NCBI GenBank assembly: GCA_019242475.1
Contig: JAFAVK010000087.1
Location: 1-64,000, forward strand
Length of the DNA stretch: 64,000 bases
Reading direction: 5' to 3'
Source: Acidobacteriota bacterium
GTDB taxonomy: Bacteria > Acidobacteriota > Blastocatellia > Pyrinomonadales > Pyrinomonadaceae
The notes under the pieces were generated by a model, which worked only from the letters and a program-made list of their open reading frames with translations, did not search any database and was not told the DNA's origin. This document shows, piece after piece, positions 8,572-16,898 of this stretch. Position numbers and translations under genes: made by a program. Position 1 is the first letter of the stretch. Each line of letters opens with the position of its first letter.

Positions 8572-9087
8572 ATGTTCTGTCCCAAGTGCGGTCAGCAGTC
8601 CTCAGACGAGGTTCGTTTCTGCCCGAGGTGCGGGCTCCAGCTCGCGGGGCTCGCCGCCTACGTGGCGGGCAACGAGTACGCGCCGGCCCGGCCCGACCAG
8701 TCGCGGCAGGCGGAGCTGACGGCGAAGCGGCTCGGCACGCGCCGCGGGGCCAAGGTGATGTTCATCAGCGTCGTTCTTTTCCCGATCTTCTTCGGGCTCT
8801 GCTTCCTCGTGAACGGCCCGGGCCCTCTCTTCATCCCGTTCACGCTCTTCCTGGCGGGGCTCGTGATGCTCGTCTACGCGCGCCTCTTCGGCGACGAGCT
8901 GATTCCCGTCCACCACCGCGGCGCTTCGCAGAGAGACCTCGCCGCCGGCTCGGACAGGCCCGCCCTCGGCGCGCCGCAGTTCACCCCCGCGCCGCTCTTC
9001 AACCAGCCGCGCGCCGACACCGCCGAAATCTACCAGCCGCCCAGCGTCACCGAGAACACCACGAAGCTGCTCGACAAGGACTCCTGA
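8572..9087 (+). CDS. zinc-ribbon membrane protein
   Basis: A 171-residue protein. It begins with a zinc ribbon (CPKCGQQ...CPRCG, two CxxC pairs at residues 3-6 and about 20-23), followed by a linker and two hydrophobic segments (VMFISVVLFPIFFGLCFLV and FIPFTLFLAGLVMLVYA) joined by a short loop. A long polar tail of about 70 residues follows. Such proteins are common and uncharacterised; the ribbon probably mediates protein contact rather than catalysis. The ATG at 8572 has AGGTGAAAG upstream; GTG at 8563 is an in-frame alternative. It is divergent from the GT39-like gene. Confidence 0.8.
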   Translation: MFCPKCGQQSSDEVRFCPRCGLQLAGLAAYVAGNEYAPARPDQSRQAELTAKRLGTRRGAKVMFISVVLFPIFFGLCFLVNGPGPLFIPFTLFLAGLVMLVYARLFGDELIPVHHRGASQRDLAAGSDRPALGAPQFTPAPLFNQPRADTAEIYQPPSVTENTTKLLDKDS

Positions 9088-9236
9088 GACTCGCCCCGCC
9101 GGCCGCGCCGCCACATGAGCGCGCCGCCGTCGCGTGCTACTATCGAAGAACCATCTGAGGCGGCGGTTCGCGCGGGCGGGCGTTATGCTGCCTGTTCCCG
9201 GCAACCTCATGCGCGACGGAAGGAAGGCGGTCTCTC

Positions 9237-10310
9237 TTGAATAACATCACACGAATCAGCTTGCTGCTCGTGGCTCTCGCGTCTGCCACTACTCTCTGCT
9301 TCGGCCAGGCGAGTAAGCCGGGCGACGAGCCTCCTCCCGCGCCTGCGGTCGAGTACAACCCGGGCGCGTGGAAAGAGTTCACGTCCGCCGGGGGGCGCTT
9401 CTCCGTGCTGCTGCCCGGCACGCCGACTGAGAAGATCGAGTCCCACGACTCCCCGGTGGGCAGACTCGAAGTTCACGACTTCTCCTTAAAGACGTTCGCC
9501 CAGTACGGCGTCATGTATGTCGAGTACCCGCCGAATGTGGAAGAGGGCGGCGACGCGAAAAGGTTCCTCGACGGCGCGATAAGTGCCGGGTTAAAGGCCG
9601 CCGGCGGCACGTTGCTCGAAGAGCAAGAGATCGCGCTCGACGGGCACCCGGGGCGCTACGTCAAAGTGCAGTTGAGCGAAGGGTACGTCATGCGCATCAG
9701 GAGCTACCTCGTGAAGAACCGGCTTTATCAAATCGGCATCACGATGAAGGAGGCCGGGGCGCCGAAGGCGATAAGCAGTTTCGACGACGAGACCGCCGCC
9801 AGGTTCCTGGGCTCTTTTAAGCTCGTCCCGGGGGTCGCGGAGACGCAACACCCCGTCGTCAGGGATGAAGAGACGACCCTGCCCGATGCGGCGGCCGATG
9901 CGGCGCCCGCCGCCCGCGCCGAGGACGAGATGGACAGGCTGCTCAGGAGCTTACGTGAGAAGGGCGAGACGGTTGTCGGCGTCTGCGCCGAGGGCGACAA
10001 GTGCCAGCCCATTCCCGACGTGGAGGGGTTCAAAGACGGGGACAAGGTAGTAACCATCAAGGTGATTAACAAGCCGCCCCCCGTGTATCCACCTATCGCC
10101 AAGGCCGCGCGCGCGCAGGGGACGGTGAAGGTGCAGGTCGTCGTTGACGAAGAGGGCAAGGTCATCGCCGCCCGGGCGATCGGCGGACACCCTCTGCTAC
10201 AGGCGGCCGCCGTCAAGGCCGCCCGTGAAGTGCTCTTCTCGCCCGTCCTGCTCGGCACGAAGCCGGTGAAGGTGTCGGGCGTCATCACCTACAACTTCGT
10301 TCTCCAATAG
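9237..10310 (+). CDS. secreted TonB C-terminal-domain protein
   Basis: A 357-residue protein with a Sec signal peptide (ISLLLVALASATTLCFGQA). A middle region resembling a secreted alpha/beta domain (about residues 40-205) is followed by a TonB C-terminal domain from about 275, with PPPVYPPIAKAARAQGTVKV and a final VSGVITYNFVLQ. Canonical TonB has an uncleaved N-terminal anchor and a Pro-rich spacer; here the hydrophobic N-terminus looks cleavable and the spacer is short, so it may act in the periplasm in a non-classical way. The start is TTG at 9237 behind AAGGCGG. No ExbB/ExbD genes are nearby. Confidence 0.8.
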   Translation: MNNITRISLLLVALASATTLCFGQASKPGDEPPPAPAVEYNPGAWKEFTSAGGRFSVLLPGTPTEKIESHDSPVGRLEVHDFSLKTFAQYGVMYVEYPPNVEEGGDAKRFLDGAISAGLKAAGGTLLEEQEIALDGHPGRYVKVQLSEGYVMRIRSYLVKNRLYQIGITMKEAGAPKAISSFDDETAARFLGSFKLVPGVAETQHPVVRDEETTLPDAAADAAPAARAEDEMDRLLRSLREKGETVVGVCAEGDKCQPIPDVEGFKDGDKVVTIKVINKPPPVYPPIAKAARAQGTVKVQVVVDEEGKVIAARAIGGHPLLQAAAVKAAREVLFSPVLLGTKPVKVSGVITYNFVLQ

Positions 10311-10322
10311 TAAGGAGACAGA

Positions 10323-10337
10323 ATGAAAATCCTTTAA
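10323..10337 (+). other. four-codon mini-ORF with strong ribosome site
   Basis: AAGGAG is followed at good spacing by ATG AAA ATC CTT TAA, between the TonB-like gene and the GT4 gene at 10373. It could be a relic start of a lost gene or a short leader that loads ribosomes ahead of the glycosyltransferase. Nothing else supports a function. Confidence 0.3.
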
Positions 10338-10372
10338 ACGGCGGGAAGGGCAAAAACTCCAAGAAGTCGCCA

Positions 10373-11554
10373 ATGCTGACGGGTAAATCCTTTGTGTGCT
10401 TCGGCGGCGAGGACTGGTGGTATCACCACCCGCACTCGAAGAACCATCTCATGCGCAGGTTCGCGCGGGCGGGGAACCGCGTGGTCTTCGTGAACTCGAT
10501 CTCGATGGGGCTCCCCAGTCTGGGGAACAAGGACTTGGTGCCGCGCGTCGTGCGGAAGCTGCGCTCGTACGCGAAGCTGGCGCGGACGACGGAGGAGGGC
10601 ATCACGGTCGTCTCGCCGGCGGCGCTGCCTTTCTACGGGAGCCGCGCGGCGCGCGCGACGAACCGCGCCCTGCTCGCGGCGCAGGTGGGCGCGCTCGCGC
10701 GCCGGCGCGGGTTGAAACGTCCTGTCCTCTGGGTCGCCATCCCGACCGCGGCCGAGATGATCGGGCGCCTGGACGAGTCGCTCGTCGTCTACCACGTCTC
10801 GGACAAGTACGACGAGAACTCGATGGATCACGCGACCGACCCCGCGACTATCCGCCGCCTGCACGAGCACGCCTTAGACCGCGCCGACCTCATCTTCTAC
10901 TCGGGGCGGAAGCTTCTGGAAGAGGCCACGCGCGCGCGCGAGCGCTCCCACCTGTTAGAGCAGGCCGTCGATTTCGAGCACTGGTCGAGGGTCGGCGGCG
11001 GCGGGCTCGAAGTCGCCGAGGCGGTCGCGCGCATCCCTCGGCCGCGGCTCGGGTACTTCGGCGCGGTCGAGCCGTGGCTGATCGACCAGGAACTGATCAG
11101 GCGCGCGGCGGTCGAGCGCCCCGAGTGGCAGTGGGTCTTCATCGGCAACAAGTCGCGCGGGGTGGAGGTCGAGGGTCTGCCTAACACGCACTTCCTGCCG
11201 CCCGTCCCCTACGACGAGCTGCCGCGCTACGCGGCCGGGTTTGATGTGTGTGTGCTGCCGTGGGAAACTGAGCGCGCGTTCACGAGCTACGGGTCGGCCA
11301 TCAAGGTGCGCGAGTACCTCGCCACGGGCAAGCCCGTCGTCATCTCGCCGCTCCCCGAGTACGAGCCGATGCGGGACGTGCTGCGCATCGCGCGCGGCCG
11401 CGAAGACTTCCTCCGCCTCGTCGAAGACGCGCTCGCCGAGGACGACCCCGAAGCGCCCCGCAAAAGACAGCGCGCCGTCGAGGGCGGCACCTGGGACGCC
11501 CGCGCCGAATGGGTCAGCGGCCTCATCGAAGAGGCGCTGAAGAAGAAACGATGA
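10373..11554 (+). CDS. glycosyltransferase, GT4-like (TuaH-type)
   Basis: A 393-residue GT-B protein. The start CFGGEDWWYHHPHSKNHLM and the segment VVYHVSDKYDE near residue 140 resemble TuaH-like and related polysaccharide glycosyltransferases. The C-terminal nucleotide-sugar half contains LGYFGAVEPWLID and later YGSAIKVREYLATGKPVV, where the E-x7-E site usually lies. It probably adds a sugar to the lipid-linked repeat. The stop codon TGA is the first word of the inverted repeat at 11550-11624, which fills the whole gap to the next gene. Confidence 0.88.
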   Translation: MLTGKSFVCFGGEDWWYHHPHSKNHLMRRFARAGNRVVFVNSISMGLPSLGNKDLVPRVVRKLRSYAKLARTTEEGITVVSPAALPFYGSRAARATNRALLAAQVGALARRRGLKRPVLWVAIPTAAEMIGRLDESLVVYHVSDKYDENSMDHATDPATIRRLHEHALDRADLIFYSGRKLLEEATRARERSHLLEQAVDFEHWSRVGGGGLEVAEAVARIPRPRLGYFGAVEPWLIDQELIRRAAVERPEWQWVFIGNKSRGVEVEGLPNTHFLPPVPYDELPRYAAGFDVCVLPWETERAFTSYGSAIKVREYLATGKPVVISPLPEYEPMRDVLRIARGREDFLRLVEDALAEDDPEAPRKRQRAVEGGTWDARAEWVSGLIEEALKKKR

Positions 11555-11624
11555 ATGATGAGTGATGAATGATGAATTGAAGGCATCTTGCTTTTAATTC
11601 ATCATTCATCACTCATCATTCGTC
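11550..11624. repeat. family A intercistronic inverted repeat (TGATGAATGA words)
   Basis: The left arm 11550-11578 and right arm 11596-11624 pair over 29 positions with one mismatch and a 17-base loop. The arm is built from GATGAAT and GATGAGT words. It starts at the stop codon of the glycosyltransferase and ends 9 bases before the next ATG at 11634. Confidence 0.9.
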
Positions 11625-11633
11625 ATTCCAAGC

Positions 11634-13793
11634 ATGAAGCAGCTTCTGCAAAATCTAAAAACCGGCGAGGGGGTCGTGGCCGACGTGCCGGCGCCGGTCG
11701 TGCAGCCGGGGCGCGTGCTGGTGCGGGCCGCCAGCTCGCTGGTGAGCGCGGGCACCGAGCGCGCCTTCGTCGAGCTGGGGCGCAAGAGCCTTCTGGGGAA
11801 GGCGAAGGAGCGGCCCGACCTCGTCGGCAAGGTTTTGGAGAAGGTGAAGAGTGAAGGGTTGCTCAACACCCTCCAGTCGGTGCGCGAGAAGCTGGACGAG
11901 TCGCACGCACTCGGCTACAGCGCCGCCGGCGTGGTCGTCGAAGTCGGCGAGGGCGTGACGGAGTTCCGCGCGGGCGACCGCGTGGCGTGCGCGGGCACGG
12001 GCTACGCCGCGCACGCCGAGCTGCTGTCGGTGCCGAAGAACCTCTGCGTGCGCCTGCCCGGCGGCGTCGATTTCGAGACGGCGGCGTTCGCCACGCTCGG
12101 CGCCATCGCGCTTCAGGGAGTGCGACTCGCCGAGCCGACGCTCGGCGAGTCGGTCGTCGTCATCGGCCTCGGCCTCATCGGACAGCTCGCGGCGCAGTTA
12201 CTCAGGGCCAACGGCTGCCGCGTCTTCGGCGTTGACCTCGACGCGTCGAAGGTCGAGCTGGCGAAGTCTCTCGGCGCGGACGACGGCTGCGTCGCGGGCG
12301 CCGGTGTGAAGCAGGCGGTGGCGAAGTGGTCGCGCGGGCGCGGCGCGGACGCGGTGCTTTTGACGGCCGCGACGCAGTCGGACGAGCCCGTCGAACTCGC
12401 GGGCGAAATCTCACGCCTGCGCGGGCGCGTCGTCGCGGTGGGCCTGGTGGGGCTGAACGTGCCGCGCGCGGCCTACTTCCAGCGCGAGCTGACGTTGAAA
12501 GTCTCGATGTCCTACGGGCCCGGGCGCTACGACCCCGAGTACGAGGAGCGCGGGCACGACTACCCGCTGCCGTACGTGCGCTGGACGGAGGGGCGCAACC
12601 TCGAAGCCTTCCTCGACCTCGCCGCCGCGGGCGCTTTGCAGACCGCGCCGCTCGTCACGCACCGCTTCAAGGTCGAGGAGGCGGCGCGCGCCTACCAACT
12701 CATCTCCGGCGACGCGGGCGAGCCCTACCTCGCCGTCCTCATCAACTACGACACCGAGCGCGAGCTTGTGCAACATGTCGAGAACAGAATTTCAAATTTC
12801 AAATTTGAAATCTCAAATTCTCAAGTGCGCGTCGGGATGGTGGGCGCGGGCGACTACGCGCGGCGGATGCTTCTGCCGCACCTCAAGGCCGAGGGCGCCG
12901 AGTTCGTCTCGATTGCGACGGCGTCGGGCGTGACGGCGCGCGACGTGGGCGGGCGCTACGGCTTCGCGCGCTTCGTCTCGGGCGCGGACGAGGTGTTGGG
13001 TGAGGAGGGCGTCAACCTCCTCGTCGTCGCCACGCGCCACGACACGCACGCGGGGCTTGCGCGGCGCGGGTTGGAGCGCGGCCTCGACGTGTTCGTCGAG
13101 AAGCCGCTCGCGCTCGACGACGAGGAGCTGGACGCGCTGCTCGAAGCGGCGGGGCGTTCGCGCGGGCGTCTGACGGTCGGCTTCAACCGGCGCTTCTCGC
13201 CGCACGCGCGGCAGGCCAAGGAGTTCTTTGCAGACCGCCGCGGGCCGCTCTCGATTCTTTACCGCGTCAACGCGGGGCGCGTGCTGCGCACGCACTGGAC
13301 GCAGGACGCGCGCGAGGGCGGCGGGCGCGTCCGCGGCGAGGTCTGCCACTTCGTGGATTTCATGCAGCACGTCACCGGCTCGCTCGTGGAGAGGGTCTAC
13401 GCGGAGGCAGTCACCTCCGACGACCGCGAGGCGGTTGACGACGACTCGCTCTTCGTCACGCTCAAGTTCGCCGACGGGTCGAACGGCACGATTGCATATC
13501 TCGCCGAGGGCGACCGCGCGCTCCCCAAAGAGCGCGTCGAGATTTTCGGCGCCGGCCGCGCGTTCGTCGTCGAAGACTTCCGCGCGGCCACGCAGTACGC
13601 GGGCGGCCGCGAGACGACCGCGCGCCTGCGCGCGCAGGACAAGGGGCAGCGCGAAGAGGTGCGCGCCGTCTGCGCCGCCCTCCGCCAGGGCGGCCCCGCG
13701 CCCATCCCGCTCGCGGAACTTGCCAACACCACGCGCACGACCTTCCGCATCCTCGACTCGCTCCGCAGCGGAGAGCCCGTGAGCGTGACCTGA
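11634..13793 (+). CDS. bi-domain oxidoreductase: zinc-type alcohol dehydrogenase plus Gfo/Idh/MocA
   Basis: A 719-residue fusion. Residues 1 to about 380 form a medium-chain dehydrogenase with the NAD(P) motif VVVIGLGLIGQLAAQLLRA near residue 165. From about 398 a Gfo/Idh/MocA domain begins with VRVGMVGAGDYARRML and has the catalytic region VFVEKPLALD (EKP) near residue 490. This architecture recurs in polysaccharide loci and is thought to oxidise or reduce a sugar nucleotide or linked intermediate. The two domains are joined by ISNFKFEISNSQ, encoded by an AT-rich palindromic repeat at 12787-12825 that is very unlike the rest of the gene. The gene is followed after 5 bases by the second asparagine synthase. 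Confidence 0.9.
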   Translation: MKQLLQNLKTGEGVVADVPAPVVQPGRVLVRAASSLVSAGTERAFVELGRKSLLGKAKERPDLVGKVLEKVKSEGLLNTLQSVREKLDESHALGYSAAGVVVEVGEGVTEFRAGDRVACAGTGYAAHAELLSVPKNLCVRLPGGVDFETAAFATLGAIALQGVRLAEPTLGESVVVIGLGLIGQLAAQLLRANGCRVFGVDLDASKVELAKSLGADDGCVAGAGVKQAVAKWSRGRGADAVLLTAATQSDEPVELAGEISRLRGRVVAVGLVGLNVPRAAYFQRELTLKVSMSYGPGRYDPEYEERGHDYPLPYVRWTEGRNLEAFLDLAAAGALQTAPLVTHRFKVEEAARAYQLISGDAGEPYLAVLINYDTERELVQHVENRISNFKFEISNSQVRVGMVGAGDYARRMLLPHLKAEGAEFVSIATASGVTARDVGGRYGFARFVSGADEVLGEEGVNLLVVATRHDTHAGLARRGLERGLDVFVEKPLALDDEELDALLEAAGRSRGRLTVGFNRRFSPHARQAKEFFADRRGPLSILYRVNAGRVLRTHWTQDAREGGGRVRGEVCHFVDFMQHVTGSLVERVYAEAVTSDDREAVDDDSLFVTLKFADGSNGTIAYLAEGDRALPKERVEIFGAGRAFVVEDFRAATQYAGGRETTARLRAQDKGQREEVRAVCAALRQGGPAPIPLAELANTTRTTFRILDSLRSGEPVSVT
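12787..12825. repeat. AT-rich palindromic repeat inside a coding sequence
   Basis: The words AATTTCAAATTT and AAATTTGAAAT form direct and inverted copies of a 9-10 base word inside a gene that is otherwise very GC-rich. It is read in frame as ISNFKFEISN and sits exactly at the junction of the two enzyme domains. Confidence 0.85.
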
Positions 13794-13798
13794 AACCT

Positions 13799-15736
13799 AT
13801 GTGCGGCATCGCCGGACTCATCTCCTTAAATCCTGAACGCCGCGTCGGCGCGATGCTGAAGTCCGTCGAGCACCGCGGGTACGACGACGAGGGCGTGTGG
13901 AGTTCCGCGCCCTTTGACGAAGAGGGGCGGCGCGCGTGTCTGGGGCACAGGCGGCTGGCGATCATCGACACGAGCAGCGCGGGGCACCAGCCGATGGCTT
14001 CGGCCGACGGGCGCTTCACGGTCACGTTCAACGGGGAGATTTACAACTACCGCGAGCTGCGCCGGAGGCTCGAAGGGCTAGGGCACGAGTTCCGCACCGA
14101 CGCGGACACGGAGGTCATGCTCGAAGCCTTCGCCGAGTGGGGCGTCGCGGGCGCGCTGCGACACCTCAACGGCATGTTCGCGTTTGCCGTGTGGGACGAG
14201 CGTGAGAAGACGCTCACGCTCGCGCGCGACCGGCTCGGCATCAAGCCGCTCTTCTACGCGGAGGTTAAGAATGAAGAGGGCGAGTCCTTCGTCTTCGCCT
14301 CGGAGGCGAAGGGCGTGCTCGCCTCGGGGCTGGTCAAGGCGGAGCTTGACCTCGAAGGGCTCAACCAGCAGCTCACCTTCCTCTGGACGCCCGACCCGCA
14401 CACCCTCTTCAAGGGCATCCGCAGGCTCCCGCCCGCGCACGTCCTGACGTGGCGCGCGGGCGTGACAGACGTGCGCGAGTGGTGGGACGTTTCCTTCGAC
14501 GAGATCGAGGAAGGGAAGGGCGAAGAGTGGTGGCGCGAGCGCCTGCTTGAGACTTTGGAGCGCGTCGTCGGGATGGAGATGGTGGCCGACGTGCCGCTCG
14601 GCTCGTTTCTGTCGGGCGGCGTGGACTCTTCGGTCGTGACGGCGTTGATGGCGAAGCGGGGCGGCGGCCGCCGCGTCTCGACCTACACGGTCGGGATTGA
14701 AGAGGACGACCTGCGCTTCGACATCATCCCGAGCGACGTGCCCTGGGCGCGCAAGGTCGGGCAGTTACTTGATGCCGACTACCACGAGACGATGCTGCGG
14801 CCCGACGTGGCGACGCTCCTGCCGTTGCTCGTGCGACACCTGGAGATGCCGGTCATCGACATGGCGATTTCGAGTTACCTCGTCTCGCGTGAGGCGCGCG
14901 AGACTCTGACGGTGATGCTCTCGGGGATGGGCGGCGACGAGGTCTTCGCGGGCTATCCGCGGCAGGTGGCGATGAGCCTGGCGGGCGCGCTCGACCCTTT
15001 GCCGACGGCGCTGCGGCGGCCTGCGATGCGCGCGGTGGCGGGCGCGCTGCCGGGCGGGAGGCCGGGCCGTTTGACCGCGCCGCTCCGCAACGCGAAGAAG
15101 TTCGCGAAGAGCGCCGCGCTCGACTTCGAGTCGCGCTACATGGGCTTCGGCACTTACTTCACGGACGAGGCAAAGCAGAGGCTTTACACTGAAGAAACAA
15201 GTGAAGGCGTCGGCGCCGCGGACGCGTACTACCTGCACCGGCGTTACTTCGCGCGCTGCAAGCAGGCGGCGCCGCTCAACCGCCTGCTCTACGTTGACAT
15301 GAAGACGTTCCTGCCGTGCCTCAACCTCGACTACACGGACAGGACTTCGATGGCGGCGACGCTCGAAGTGCGCGTGCCGCTCCTGAATCACGAGCTGGTC
15401 GAGCTGGCGGCGCGGATGCCGCCGCGTTTGAAGCTGCGGGGGCTGCGGCGCAAGTACATCTTGAAGAAGGCGGCCGAGGGCCTGCTGCCGCGCGACGTGG
15501 TGTGGCGCAGGAAGGCCGGCTTCGGGGCGCCCATCCGCGCGTGGCTGCGCGGGCCGCTGCGGCCGCTGGTGGACGAGCTGCTGTCGGAGGACGTGGTCAA
15601 AAGTCGAGGGCTCTTCCGCCCCGAGGAGGTGCGCCGCGTCGTCGAGGCGAACCTCTCGGGGCGTGAAGACTTCAACCTGCAAGTCCTCCAACTGTTGACG
15701 CTGGAGATGTGGCAGCGGGAGTTCCTCGACACGTAG
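13799..15736 (+). CDS. second asparagine synthase-type amidotransferase
   Basis: A 645-residue class II amidotransferase. Cys2 (MCGIAGLI) is the glutaminase nucleophile, and the synthetase P-loop FLSGGVDSSVVTALM lies near residue 271. The loop normally written RGPDD reads RGYDDEG here (about residues 25-31), a Pro-to-Tyr change absent from the first asnB copy; this may alter ammonia-channel or substrate handling. VMLSGMGGDEVFAGY and the C-terminal RKAGFGAPIRAWL block are intact, so the enzyme looks functional. It sits in a tight cluster between the bi-domain oxidoreductase (5-base gap) and a PIG-V-like transferase (adjacent), so it probably acts on a polymer precursor. Confidence 0.92.
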   Translation: MCGIAGLISLNPERRVGAMLKSVEHRGYDDEGVWSSAPFDEEGRRACLGHRRLAIIDTSSAGHQPMASADGRFTVTFNGEIYNYRELRRRLEGLGHEFRTDADTEVMLEAFAEWGVAGALRHLNGMFAFAVWDEREKTLTLARDRLGIKPLFYAEVKNEEGESFVFASEAKGVLASGLVKAELDLEGLNQQLTFLWTPDPHTLFKGIRRLPPAHVLTWRAGVTDVREWWDVSFDEIEEGKGEEWWRERLLETLERVVGMEMVADVPLGSFLSGGVDSSVVTALMAKRGGGRRVSTYTVGIEEDDLRFDIIPSDVPWARKVGQLLDADYHETMLRPDVATLLPLLVRHLEMPVIDMAISSYLVSREARETLTVMLSGMGGDEVFAGYPRQVAMSLAGALDPLPTALRRPAMRAVAGALPGGRPGRLTAPLRNAKKFAKSAALDFESRYMGFGTYFTDEAKQRLYTEETSEGVGAADAYYLHRRYFARCKQAAPLNRLLYVDMKTFLPCLNLDYTDRTSMAATLEVRVPLLNHELVELAARMPPRLKLRGLRRKYILKKAAEGLLPRDVVWRRKAGFGAPIRAWLRGPLRPLVDELLSEDVVKSRGLFRPEEVRRVVEANLSGREDFNLQVLQLLTLEMWQREFLDT

Positions 15737-16888
15737 ATGGAGAAGAAGTCCGCCGAACGTCAAGGTCAAGCGCTGAGTCTCCCGGCCTGGTTCGACGGCC
15801 GGGTGGTCGGGCTGGTGCTGGCGTGCAAGGCGCTGCTGTTTTTATACGGCGTGCAGGCGTACGTCGTGTGGAAGAACGAGTGGGTCGGGGCTTTCCACAA
15901 CTGGCTCGCGATCTGGAACCGGTGGGACGCGCCGCACTACCTCGACATCGCGCGCACGGGCTACGTCCCCGCGGGCGTCGAGTCGCGCTGGATCGTCTTC
16001 TTCCCGCTCTACCCTTGGCTGGTGCGCGCGGCCTCCTTCGTGCTGCGCGACGAGCTGGTGGCCGCCCTCTTCGTCTCGGGCGTGGCGTCGGTCGCCGCGG
16101 GGCTCCTGCTCTACCGGCTCGCGCGCGCCGACGGCGAGCCGGAGGAGGTCGCGCGCGCCTCGGTCTTCTACCTGCTCGTCTTCCCGACCGCGTACTTCCT
16201 GCACATAGGCTACACGGAGAGCCTCTTCCTCGCGCTGGTGCTCGGCGCCTTCCTGGCGGCGCGCGTGCGGAGCTGGCGGGTCGCGGGGCTGCTCGGGGGC
16301 TTGGCGGCGATGGCGCGCATCAACGGCGTCGTGCTGCTGCCGGCGCTCGCCTTCGAGGCGTGGGACGACTACAGGGGCGCGGGCCGGCGCGCGCGCGCCG
16401 AGTGGCTGTGGCTGCTCCTGCCGGGGGCGGGCCTGGGCGGCTACCTGCTCATCAACTGGTGGGTGTTGGGCGACCCGCGCGCGTTTTTGCAAATACAGGG
16501 CGAGCACTGGTTCAAGTCGCCGACGTGGCCGTGGGTCGGCATCCGAGGGGCGTGGAACTCGATCTGGACGCTCGCGCCTTCGGAGGCGTTGATGGTCGGG
16601 TGGCAGGAGTTCTTCTTCATCCTGCTCGGGCTCGGGCTGACGGTGTGGGCGTGGCTGCGCCTGCGCGCGTCGTACGCGGTGTGGATGACGTGCAACTGGC
16701 TGGTGTGGACGTGCACGAAGTTCGCGCTGAGCGTGCCGCGCTACACGCTCGTGCTCTTCCCGGCCTTCATCCTGCTGGGGCGCCTGCGCGCGTCGCGGCC
16801 CGCGTGGGGCGCGGCCGTCGTGGTCTGGTCGCTGCTCATGCTCGGGCTCTTCGCCGCGCGCTTCGCCCAAGGGTACTGGGCGTTCTGA
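15737..16888 (+). CDS. PIG-V-like polytopic mannosyltransferase family protein
   Basis: A 383-residue integral membrane protein with about nine hydrophobic segments. A first-loop motif WNRWDAPHYLDIARTGY carries the paired Asp/His typical of PIG-V/GT76-like and related GT-C transferases. FFPLYPWLVRAASFVL and PTAYFLHIGYTESLFLALVL also match that family. It would use a polyprenyl-phosphate sugar at the outer membrane leaflet of the inner membrane. The start codon follows directly after the stop of the asparagine synthase, so translation is probably coupled. The acceptor is unknown. Confidence 0.82.
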   Translation: MEKKSAERQGQALSLPAWFDGRVVGLVLACKALLFLYGVQAYVVWKNEWVGAFHNWLAIWNRWDAPHYLDIARTGYVPAGVESRWIVFFPLYPWLVRAASFVLRDELVAALFVSGVASVAAGLLLYRLARADGEPEEVARASVFYLLVFPTAYFLHIGYTESLFLALVLGAFLAARVRSWRVAGLLGGLAAMARINGVVLLPALAFEAWDDYRGAGRRARAEWLWLLLPGAGLGGYLLINWWVLGDPRAFLQIQGEHWFKSPTWPWVGIRGAWNSIWTLAPSEALMVGWQEFFFILLGLGLTVWAWLRLRASYAVWMTCNWLVWTCTKFALSVPRYTLVLFPAFILLGRLRASRPAWGAAVVVWSLLMLGLFAARFAQGYWAF

Positions 16889-16898
16889 GGACGGAAAG

